Notes under the pieces: generated by a model
What the model was told of the DNA's origin: nothing
The model's database searches: none
What the model saw: only the letters and a program-made list of their open reading frames with translations
Origin: an uncultured Chitinophagaceae bacterium
Lineage (GTDB): Bacteria; Bacteroidota; Bacteroidia; Chitinophagales; Chitinophagaceae
NCBI GenBank assembly: GCA_946885665.1
Contig: CAMPGT010000262.1
Location: 1 to 5,378 of the forward strand
DNA length: 5,378 bases
Direction of reading: 5' to 3'
Shown: positions 1 through 5,357 of the stretch, in pieces
How the letters are laid out: each line of letters begins with the position of its first letter
How positions within the stretch are numbered: the stretch's first letter is position 1
Position numbers and translations under genes: made by a program

Positions 1-21
1 TCAGAGAGTGGCGTCTAAAGG

Positions 22-42
22 TTTTAACTTTTAACTTAAAAC
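22..42. repeat. short A/T-rich heptamer run with imperfect inverted repeat, downstream of the GroES-like gene
   Basis: Three consecutive 7-bp units can be read on the plus strand: TTTTAAC (22-28), TTTTAAC (29-35) and TTAAAAC (36-42). The same stretch is an inverted repeat: GTTTTAA (21-27) pairs with TTAAAAC (36-42) around an 8-nt loop, and AAA (17-19) can pair with TTT (43-45) if one G is bulged. It lies 5 bp beyond the stop codon of the GroES-like gene, so it could act as a weak transcript-end structure. No T-run follows the stem on the minus strand, so it is not a standard intrinsic terminator. That the repeat is present is certain; its function is unknown. Confidence 0.5.
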
Positions 43-47
43 TTTCC

Positions 48-419
48 TCAGATATCCTCTTCCCTTTCCAACATCAAAATCGCACTCTGCGGAACGATGT
101 AATACTTCTCGTTTTCATAAAGCACTTCGGTGGCGCCGCTGAGCAGGAAAATCGCGAGATCCCCTTCCCTCGCCTGGAGCGGAACATATCTTACCTGCTC
201 CTCTTTGGTCTTCCACGGCTCGTCCTCTACAGGCATCGGTATGGCATAACCGGGACCGGTTTTGATGATATAGCCCTGCTGTACCTTTTCGCGCTCCTGC
301 ACACCCGGCGGAAGATACAACCCTGTCTCCGTCCTTTCGTTGGGCTTCGCCAGCCGGATCAGCACCCTGTCGCCAATAACAATTAATTTCTTGAATGTAT
401 TTTCTGTTGTAACACGCAT
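48..419 (-). CDS. GroES-like (Cpn10 family) co-chaperonin-type protein, stand-alone
   Basis: A 123-residue protein with the chaperonin-10 fold signature. Residues 11-24 (KLIVIGDRVLIRLA) match the first strands of GroES. Residues 32-49 (TGLYLPPGVQEREKVQQG) align with the GroES mobile loop, whose hydrophobic tripeptide docks on GroEL; here L34-Y35-L36 takes that place. Residues 86-118 (GDLAIF to ILMLE) match the C-terminal strands. Classical GroES is about 95-100 residues. The extra length is mainly a charged, proline-containing insertion at about 57-82 (it includes MPVEDEPWKTKEEQVRY). No groEL is adjacent, so this is probably a paralogue rather than the main GroES. The frame stays open upstream to an ATG at 611, but those 64 residues have no family similarity and run antisense to another gene, and a promoter-like TAAGTTTG lies 32 bp before the ATG at 419; I therefore start at 419. 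Whether it binds GroEL is inference. Confidence 0.85.
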   Translation of the reverse strand: MRVTTENTFKKLIVIGDRVLIRLAKPNERTETGLYLPPGVQEREKVQQGYIIKTGPGYAIPMPVEDEPWKTKEEQVRYVPLQAREGDLAIFLLSGATEVLYENEKYYIVPQSAILMLEREEDI

Positions 420-451
420 TGTATTTGAATTAGTCGGTAAAATTACGGCGG

Positions 452-459
452 CAAACTTA
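452..459 (-). promoter_or_regulatory. candidate Bacteroidota -7 promoter element for the GroES-like gene
   Basis: The minus strand reads TAAGTTTG, a perfect match to the Bacteroidota -7 consensus TAnnTTTG. It lies 32 bp upstream of the ATG at 419, which would give a leader of roughly 25 nt. No TTG (-33 element) is found at the usual spacing upstream, so the call is provisional. The same octamer also occurs inside sufS (2397-2404), where it simply encodes conserved protein sequence, so the motif alone is not proof. Its placement in the short divergent spacer is what supports it, and it also favours the 419 start over the one at 611. Confidence 0.4.
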
Positions 460-463
460 TTGC

Positions 464-703
464 ATGCTGAATAAAGACGACCTTGCCTCCATTCAGCAGG
501 CGTTAACCACTGCGCTCGATTCCCGAAAAGATCATTTCGTTCATCCGCTGCAGGTGTATTATTCAAATATCGAAGATCCGAAAGCGAGAGTGTATGTTTC
601 GGTGTGGACAACCTGCATCGAACCCAATGATTTTCTCAAAGCAAAAAATGAAGTGATAAAAACGGTGGCAGATGTATTAGAAAAGCAGCAGGCGCTGCAG
701 TAA
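464..703 (+). CDS. small hypothetical protein, 79 residues, function unknown
   Basis: I do not recognise this family. The predicted pattern is an N-terminal amphipathic helix (about residues 5-20, DDLASIQQALTTALDS), two strands (about 30-36 and 42-50, the second KARVYVSVWTTC with a single Cys), and a long charged C-terminal helix (about 54-77). It has no signal peptide and no membrane segment, so it is probably cytosolic. The codons look like those of genuine genes here. The competing minus-strand frame over the same bases gives a sequence with no family resemblance, so this strand is the better coding choice. The frame is closed by TAG at 431-433, and ATG at 464 is the only nearby start. Its TAA (701-703) directly touches the TAG of the convergent Rrf2 gene. 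No clear Shine-Dalgarno sequence is seen; TGTATTTG at 420-427 is a one-mismatch -7 element without a properly spaced TTG. It is the only gene in the window on the plus strand. Confidence 0.6.
   Translation: MLNKDDLASIQQALTTALDSRKDHFVHPLQVYYSNIEDPKARVYVSVWTTCIEPNDFLKAKNEVIKTVADVLEKQQALQ
680..698 (-). terminator. possible weak intrinsic terminator after the suf operon
   Basis: Read on the minus strand, 5 bases after the stop codon of the Rrf2 gene, GCAGC (698-694) and GCTGC (689-685) form a 5-bp stem around a 4-nt loop (GCCT), followed by TTTTC (684-680). The position is right for the end of the suf transcript. The stem is short, the T-run is only four bases, and the bases also encode the Gln-rich tail of the convergent gene, so chance formation is possible. 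Confidence 0.3.
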
Positions 704-1210
704 CTATTGCTCCTGCTCCACGATTTTTACGGGCTCCGTGAAAGGCAGGCCGGTATTGAGTTGCAGCAACTGGTGAAAATATCGTGCGGATTCTTTTTCG
801 GGGTTCACCAGGTCATACAAAGTAACTTTATCGAGGAAATTATCAACAATGTATTGCACCATCTGCCACAGCGAACGCGACGAACAATCCACCGAATGTG
901 TACATATCTTCATCGCACCCGAATGTGTGCCGCAAAACTGCTGATCGAATAATTGTCCGCCCAGCCCCTTCAATACTTTGTTGATATTGATCTCGTAGGC
1001 CGGCAACGACAGCACATAACCGCCTTTATTGCCCGGCGTACTGTTCACAAATCCTTCCATCCTTAATATGCGCGCAAGTTTCGCCACATAATGGCTGCTC
1101 AATCCCTCAGCTTCACTGAGCTGGCGGATGCTCATACCCTCCCGGTCCTTGCACGATGCAATGCGGATGAGTATCCTTAAACCATATTCTTCCTGTGCTG
1201 TTATCTTCAT
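704..1210 (-). CDS. Rrf2/IscR-family [2Fe-2S]-type transcriptional regulator
   Basis: A 168-residue Rrf2 family protein. It opens with the typical MKITAQEEYGLRILIRIA. A winged helix-turn-helix follows, with MSIRQLSEAEGLSSHYVAKLARILRMEGFV at about residues 26-55 and a wing with PGNKGGYVLSLP at about 59-70. Three cysteines, C93, C103 and C109 (spacing CX9CX5C), lie where IscR and relatives bind a [2Fe-2S] cluster, so it is probably an iron-sulfur or redox sensor. The C-terminal tail after about residue 140 is not informative. An ATG at 1246 in the same frame would add 12 residues and overlap the previous gene by 20 bp; I chose 1210 because family members begin MKIT or similar, and GAAAAAAG precedes it. 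It sits 16 bp after the DUF59 gene as the last gene of the suf operon, which suggests that it is co-expressed with, and possibly controls, the genes upstream. That control is inference; no binding site was identified in the window. Confidence 0.93.
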   Translation of the reverse strand: MKITAQEEYGLRILIRIASCKDREGMSIRQLSEAEGLSSHYVAKLARILRMEGFVNSTPGNKGGYVLSLPAYEININKVLKGLGGQLFDQQFCGTHSGAMKICTHSVDCSSRSLWQMVQYIVDNFLDKVTLYDLVNPEKESARYFHQLLQLNTGLPFTEPVKIVEQEQ

Positions 1211-1226
1211 AATCTTTTTTCGTTGT

Positions 1227-1556
1227 TCAAAGAAATCCCAGCTCAAGTTGTGCGGCCTCCGACATCATGCTCCTGTCCCACGGCGGGTTCCAGGTTACGG
1301 AAACGTGCACGTCGTTAACGCCTTCTATCGCACGAACCTTCTGGTCTACCTCGATGGGTAACGACTGGGCGGCGGGACAGCTCGGCGCCGTCAGCGTCAT
1401 CACGATCTGCACATTATTCACAGGCAGCACATCCACTTCATAAACGAGTCCCAACTCGTAAATGTTCACGGGTATTTCGGGGTCATAAACGGTCTGCAGG
1501 ACCTCTTTCACCTTATCCTTCAATTCATCTGTTCCTTTTAATTCTTCTGTGCTCAT
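1227..1556 (-). CDS. sufT: MIP18/DUF59 family SUF-associated Fe-S assembly protein (SufT-like)
   Basis: A 109-residue single-domain MIP18 (DUF59) protein of the kind encoded in SUF operons. Visible hallmarks are YDPEIPVNIYELGLVY at residues 24-39, with the conserved D25-P26-E27; LTAPSCPAAQSLP at 55-67, with the conserved reactive cysteine C60; and VTWNPPWDRSMMSEAAQLELGF at 87-108, typical of the SUF-linked branch. Relatives (bacterial SufT, eukaryotic CIA2/MIP18) act in maturation of Fe-S proteins, apparently in cluster transfer rather than in basic cluster synthesis. PaaD of the phenylacetate pathway shares the domain, but the setting here excludes that role. The ATG overlaps the sufE stop in the form ATGA (4 bp), which implies translational coupling. 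The sufT symbol reflects family and context; the exact role in this organism is inferred. Confidence 0.92.
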   Translation of the reverse strand: MSTEELKGTDELKDKVKEVLQTVYDPEIPVNIYELGLVYEVDVLPVNNVQIVMTLTAPSCPAAQSLPIEVDQKVRAIEGVNDVHVSVTWNPPWDRSMMSEAAQLELGFL

Positions 1557-1993
1557 GTTGATGCATTTTGCAATTTATAAGCAAGCGCGTAATTCTTCAT
1601 CTGCTTTACCATCGACAGCAACCCGTTCGACCGTGTTTGCGCCAGGTGGCTCATCATGCCGATGTCACGAATAAAATTCAACGGCGCGTTCACGATGTTG
1701 TCAGGTTGCTGGCCCGATAGTACACGGATCAGCATGCTGATCAGTCCCTTCACGATCACGGCATCGCTTTCGGCTTTGTAAAACACCCTGCCGTCTTTGT
1801 AATCAGCAACCAGCCAAACGGTAGACTGGCAGCCCTTTACTTTATTCTCGTCTTTTTTGTACTGGTCATCGAGCGGCAGCAGTTTTTTGCCGAGATCGAT
1901 GATGTATTCATATTTATCGTCCCAACTGTCGAAAAGCGAAAACTCGTCAACAATTTCAGCTTCTATTTCTTCTATGCTTTTCTGTACGCTCAT
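1553..1993 (-). CDS. sufE: SufE, cysteine desulfurase sulfur acceptor
   Basis: A 146-residue SufE, close to the roughly 140 residues usual for the family. It accepts the persulfide sulfur from SufS, stimulates the desulfurase, and hands the sulfur to the SufB-containing scaffold in the cytosol. The acceptor cysteine is C55 in NKVKGCQSTVWL (residues 50-61). Other family features are SWDDKYEYIIDLGKKL (23-38), the ESDAVIVKGLI segment (75-85) and HLAQTRSNGLLSM (116-128), with R121 at the position of a conserved arginine near the active site. Presence of SufE, not the zinc-containing SufU, fits the Gram-negative SUF type. It starts 2 bp after the sufS stop and overlaps the next gene by 4 bp. A 16-bp perfect palindrome lies in its coding sequence (1727-1742). 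Confidence 0.98.
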   Translation of the reverse strand: MSVQKSIEEIEAEIVDEFSLFDSWDDKYEYIIDLGKKLLPLDDQYKKDENKVKGCQSTVWLVADYKDGRVFYKAESDAVIVKGLISMLIRVLSGQQPDNIVNAPLNFIRDIGMMSHLAQTRSNGLLSMVKQMKNYALAYKLQNAST

Positions 1994-1995
1994 TG

Positions 1996-3240
1996 TTATA
2001 ACAACATTTTGACGGCCCTGTTCAAACCTGTTATCAGCTCATCAATTTCTTCCTTTGTATTATACATGGCGAACGATGCCCGGGTGGTGCCCGGTATGCA
2101 ATAACGGTCCATCAGCGGCTGCGCGCAATGGTGACCCGTACGCACCGCCACACCGCGGTTGTCGAGTAAAATGCCCAGGTCCTGCGGATGAATGCCGTCA
2201 ATCACAAAAGATATCAGGCTCACTTTGTTCTTCGCCCTTCCGATGATCCTCAGGCCCGGTATCGCTTCCAGTAAACCCGTGGCATATTCAAGCAATTCAT
2301 TTTCGTGCCGCCGAATTTTTTCTTTGCCCAGTTGATGGGTAAAATCAATGGCCGCTTTAAAAGCTATGGCATCAGCGATGTTGGGCGTGCCCGCTTCAAA
2401 CTTATAAGGAAGATCGTTGTACGATATGTTGTCATAGCTCACTTCCCTGATCATTTCTCCCCCGCCCTGGTAAACGGGCATCGATTCAAGAAGCTCTTTC
2501 TTTCCATATAAAATACCCACGCCGGTAGGTCCGTATATTTTATGAGAAGAAAATGAGAAGAAATCACAATCCAGGTCCTGAACGTCTATATCAAGGTGCA
2601 CGCTGGACTGCGCACCGTCAACGACCGCCACGGCGCCCACTTTATGTGCGGCGGCGATCATCTTCTTTACCGGGTTGATGGTGCCCAGCGCATTCGATGC
2701 ATGAACGATGGAGAGGATCTTCGTTTTTTCGGTGAGCAGTTTTTCAAATTCATCCATCAGCAGTTCGCCATCGTCATTAACCGGAATGATTTTGAGGACG
2801 GCCCCTTTTTCCTGTGCAAGGATGTACCAGGGAACAATGTTCGAGTGGTGCTCCATGGCGGAGATGAGTATCTCATCGCCTTTATTGATATTTTGCCTGC
2901 CCCACGTTTGCGCCACCAGGTTAATGCCTTCGGTTGTGCCGCCGGTGAAGATGATCTGCTCCCTTGTGCCGGCATTAATGAACTTGTGAACCGTATCGCG
3001 GGTTGACTCGAATGCAGCCGTCGCCTCTTCTGCAAGAGTGTGAATGCCCCTGTGAATGTTGGCATTATAGTTTGAATAATAATTCACCAATGCGTCTATC
3101 ACCACTTGCGGCTTTTGAGTGGTGGCAGCATTATCAAAATATACCAGCGGCTTTCCCTTCACCTCGCGGTTGAGGGCGGGGAAATGGCGGCGTATGGAAT
3201 ATACATCCAGGTCTTTTTCTATTGCGGGAGATTGAATCAT
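1996..3240 (-). CDS. sufS: SufS, PLP-dependent cysteine desulfurase (type II)
   Basis: A 414-residue group II cysteine desulfurase, full length for the family (about 406-415). It converts L-cysteine to L-alanine, leaving a persulfide on its own cysteine for transfer to SufE. Visible landmarks are YFDNAATTQKP (34-44); TGGTTEGINLVA (99-110), the phosphate-contacting glycine/threonine turn; MEHHSNIVPW (129-138), with the PLP-stacking histidine; VDGAQS (207-212), with D208 and Q211 contacting the cofactor; SSHKIYGPTGVG (231-242), with the Schiff-base lysine K234; and RTGHHCAQP (367-375), with catalytic cysteine C372 in the short loop typical of SufS rather than IscS. R387 fits the substrate carboxylate-binding arginine. 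The frame has an earlier ATG at 3267 that would add 9 residues and overlap sufD by 23 bp. I prefer 3240 because it lies just 4 bp after the sufD stop and gives a typical N-terminus. No missing residues were seen. Confidence 0.98.
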   Translation of the reverse strand: MIQSPAIEKDLDVYSIRRHFPALNREVKGKPLVYFDNAATTQKPQVVIDALVNYYSNYNANIHRGIHTLAEEATAAFESTRDTVHKFINAGTREQIIFTGGTTEGINLVAQTWGRQNINKGDEILISAMEHHSNIVPWYILAQEKGAVLKIIPVNDDGELLMDEFEKLLTEKTKILSIVHASNALGTINPVKKMIAAAHKVGAVAVVDGAQSSVHLDIDVQDLDCDFFSFSSHKIYGPTGVGILYGKKELLESMPVYQGGGEMIREVSYDNISYNDLPYKFEAGTPNIADAIAFKAAIDFTHQLGKEKIRRHENELLEYATGLLEAIPGLRIIGRAKNKVSLISFVIDGIHPQDLGILLDNRGVAVRTGHHCAQPLMDRYCIPGTTRASFAMYNTKEEIDELITGLNRAVKMLL

Positions 3241-3244
3241 AATG

Positions 3245-4540
3245 TTATAATTGTAGCCGTTCTGCAATCAATTCATCCACATAAGCACGGATCGGTTCTG
3301 GCTTGATATGTTCGAGCACATCCTTCGCAAAAGCATGTATGAGCAGCGAACGTGCAGTCTGTTCGCTGATGCCCCTCGAGCGCAGGTAAAACATTCCTTC
3401 TTCGTCGAGCCTTCCCACCGTACAGCCGTGCGAGCACTTAACATCGTCGGCAAAAATTTCGAGCTGTGGCTTCGTGTTCACTGTTGCAGTATCTGAAAGC
3501 AAAATATTCTTATTCGACTGAAAGGCGTTGGTTTTTTGTGCGAGGCGTTCGACAAATATTTTTCCGTTGAAGACGGCCGTGGCCTGGTCATCAATGATGC
3601 CTTTGTACAGTTCGTTGCTGAAGCAGTTGGGGCTGATGTTGTCAACCACCGTGTGGTTGTCGGTATGCGTCTTGCCTTTGAGAAAATAAAGTCCGTACAT
3701 GTGCGATTCGCAGTTGTCTGCAGCCATCGCAATGCCGAGGTTATTGCGTACGATGCCGCCGTTAAGCGAAACAGTAACGGAATGCACGAAACTCTTGCTC
3801 ACCTGTTTGAAGTACGTGGTAGTTACCTCGTGCGTGTACGCAGCGTCGTTCTGAATTTTGCAATACTCCACGCGTGCATCCCTTTCCACCACCACCTCCA
3901 TTACCTGGTTGGTAAAGCTTTCGCAAAGTCCGATGGTCGCATACGTTTCGACGATCTGCACCTCTGCATTTTCGGCAATGTGTATAAGGGTGCGCGGCTG
4001 CGCCAGGATGTTGAGCGTACGCGCATCGGTGATATTATAGATGTAAACAGGATGTCCGGTGGTCTTGCCGCGCTTTACATGAATATAAACGCCTTCCTGC
4101 ATAAAGGCGGTGTTCAACGCATGGATGCCGTCCTTCACATATTTACCGCTGAAGCCAAGATTTTTTGCCACAACGTCGCGGTGCTGTTCATGCAGAGTGG
4201 CATCGTGGAGGCTCAGCACTTCGAGTTCGGGTGAGCGTACCATGGAGAGAGACGGCGAAAATTCCCCATTCACAAATACGAGTGCGTTAGCATCGTCGTG
4301 ACCGGGCAAATGATATGCGGCAACATCAGCGGAAGTGATACCAACGTTGCGTGCGATATCAAATTCTTTGTTGAAAAGTGTGCCGATGCGTGTGTACTTC
4401 CACTCTTCATTCTTGGAAGTGGGCACGCCCATTTTATTGAACGCATCAAAAGCGTGCTGGCGCATGGTGGCGAGATGCCCGTCGTTGTGCTGCGACTGCA
4501 ATTTTCCGAAACGTTCCGTTATATTTTCAATGGTGTTCAT
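3245..4540 (-). CDS. sufD: SufD, Fe-S cluster assembly scaffold subunit
   Basis: A 431-residue SufD (E. coli SufD is 423). With SufB and SufC it forms the SufBC2D scaffold on which clusters are built. The N-terminal helical part includes KNEEWKYT (43-50), a hallmark of SufD. The middle is a long beta-helix (about 160-350), and DNHTVVDNISPNCFSNELYKG (about 294-314) is the conserved SufB/SufD core segment. The C-terminal signature NTKPQLEIFADDVKCSHGCTVG (355-376) contains H371, matching the histidine of E. coli SufD implicated in cluster formation at the SufB-SufD interface. The last part, AKDVLEHIKPEPIRAYVDELI, is the helical region that contacts SufC. It is SufD rather than SufB because of its length, the NEEWKYT motif and its place between sufC and sufS. 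It starts 20 bp after sufC with no evident Shine-Dalgarno sequence. A 233-codon open frame on the opposite strand (3536-4234) is a shadow. Confidence 0.98.
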   Translation of the reverse strand: MNTIENITERFGKLQSQHNDGHLATMRQHAFDAFNKMGVPTSKNEEWKYTRIGTLFNKEFDIARNVGITSADVAAYHLPGHDDANALVFVNGEFSPSLSMVRSPELEVLSLHDATLHEQHRDVVAKNLGFSGKYVKDGIHALNTAFMQEGVYIHVKRGKTTGHPVYIYNITDARTLNILAQPRTLIHIAENAEVQIVETYATIGLCESFTNQVMEVVVERDARVEYCKIQNDAAYTHEVTTTYFKQVSKSFVHSVTVSLNGGIVRNNLGIAMAADNCESHMYGLYFLKGKTHTDNHTVVDNISPNCFSNELYKGIIDDQATAVFNGKIFVERLAQKTNAFQSNKNILLSDTATVNTKPQLEIFADDVKCSHGCTVGRLDEEGMFYLRSRGISEQTARSLLIHAFAKDVLEHIKPEPIRAYVDELIAERLQL

Positions 4541-4560
4541 TCTGTTAATTTACTTGTAGC

Positions 4561-5325
4561 TTATGCTTCCTGTCCTTCGTTCACTTCGTTTTTAATAAAG
4601 TCATATCCTCTTTCTTCGAGTTCGTAGGCAAGTTCTTTAGAGCCCGACTTAACAATCCGTCCATTATATAATACATGAACAAAATCAGGAATGATATAAT
4701 CGAGCAGGCGCTGGTAGTGGGTTACCACGAGCACGGCGTTGTCTTTATTGCGCAGTTTGTTGACGCCGTTGGCGACGATGCGGATGGCGTCTATGTCAAG
4801 GCCCGAATCCGTTTCATCGAGGATGGCCAGCTTGGGTTGCAGCATCGCCATCTGGAAAATCTCATTACGCTTTTTTTCGCCACCCGAAAAACCTTCGTTC
4901 AGGGGGCGGCTGAGCAGTGACTGGTCCATATTCATCAGCGCCATTTTTTCTTTCATCAGCTTAAGGAACTGAACGGCGTCGAGAGATTCGAGTCCCCTGT
5001 ATTTTCTCACTTCATTCACGGCCGTCTTAATAAAGTTGGTGGTGGTGAGCCCTGCAATTTCAATGGGATACTGAAAGGCGAGGAACAAACCTTCGCCGGC
5101 TCTTTTTTCGGGAGCCAGTTCAAGCAGGTCTATTCCGTCAAATTCAACGGATCCTTCAATCACTTCATAATCCTGACGTCCTGCAAGTACGGAGGCGAGT
5201 GTGCTTTTTCCCGATCCATTAGGGCCCATGATGGCATGAACCTCACCGGCTTTAATATCCAGGTTGATTCCGTTTAATATCTTCTTTCCTTCAATTCCGG
5301 CATGCAGGTTCTTTATTGAGAGCAT
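4561..5325 (-). CDS. sufC: SufC, ABC-type ATPase of the SufBCD complex
   Basis: A 254-residue soluble ABC ATPase that powers the SufBCD scaffold; it is not a transporter, as no membrane segments or partners are present. Motifs in order are Walker A GPNGSGKS (34-41, catalytic K40), Q-loop Q85 in AFQYP, ABC signature FSGGE (146-150), Walker B LAILDE (166-171), D-loop SGLD (174-177) and the switch histidine H203 in VTHYQ. K152, E171 and D173, linked to the unusual Walker-B-side salt bridge that distinguishes SufC from transporter ATPases, are all present at the same numbering as in E. coli SufC. The segment LFLAFQYPIEIAGL and the GEKKRNEIFQMA tail after the signature are SufC-specific. The ATG at 5325 gives the standard N-terminus MLSIKNLHA. 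At least 53 bp upstream appears non-coding, so the junction to the expected sufB is longer than the other operon junctions. Confidence 0.99.
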   Translation of the reverse strand: MLSIKNLHAGIEGKKILNGINLDIKAGEVHAIMGPNGSGKSTLASVLAGRQDYEVIEGSVEFDGIDLLELAPEKRAGEGLFLAFQYPIEIAGLTTTNFIKTAVNEVRKYRGLESLDAVQFLKLMKEKMALMNMDQSLLSRPLNEGFSGGEKKRNEIFQMAMLQPKLAILDETDSGLDIDAIRIVANGVNKLRNKDNAVLVVTHYQRLLDYIIPDFVHVLYNGRIVKSGSKELAYELEERGYDFIKNEVNEGQEA

Positions 5326-5357
5326 ATTTAGAGTGTTTTATATTTAAAGTTCTTGTT

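Noticed and set aside
420..611. N-terminal extension of the GroES-like frame by 64 residues to an ATG at 611
   Set aside because: The extra residues show no family similarity, overlap the plus-strand gene antisense for most of its length, and lie upstream of the TAAGTTTG element. The protein starting at 419 already contains the whole GroES-like domain.
1211..1246. Longer start for the Rrf2 regulator at 1246
   Set aside because: It would add MSWDFFEQRKKI before the typical MKIT start and overlap the DUF59 gene by 20 bp. The extra residues are the out-of-frame reading of the DUF59 C-terminus.
2397..2404. Second perfect TAnnTTTG motif on the minus strand (TAAGTTTG), as an internal promoter within sufS
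   Set aside because: The bases encode Tyr-Lys-Phe-Glu in the conserved YKFEAGTP segment of SufS and no TTG element is found at the proper spacing. Coding constraint explains it.
2596..3006. Open frame of 136 residues on the plus strand
   Set aside because: It is antisense to the core of sufS, including the conserved TGGTTEG and EHHSN motifs. It is a shadow frame with no sign of being a gene.
3241..3267. Longer start for SufS at 3267
   Set aside because: It adds MQNGYNYNI, which is the shifted reading of the sufD 3' end. The ATG at 3240, 4 bp after the sufD stop, gives the family-typical N-terminus.
3536..4234. Open frame of 232 residues on the plus strand
   Set aside because: It lies entirely antisense to sufD, which has clear family motifs throughout this stretch. 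The translated product resembles nothing and the codon pattern is a mirror of sufD.
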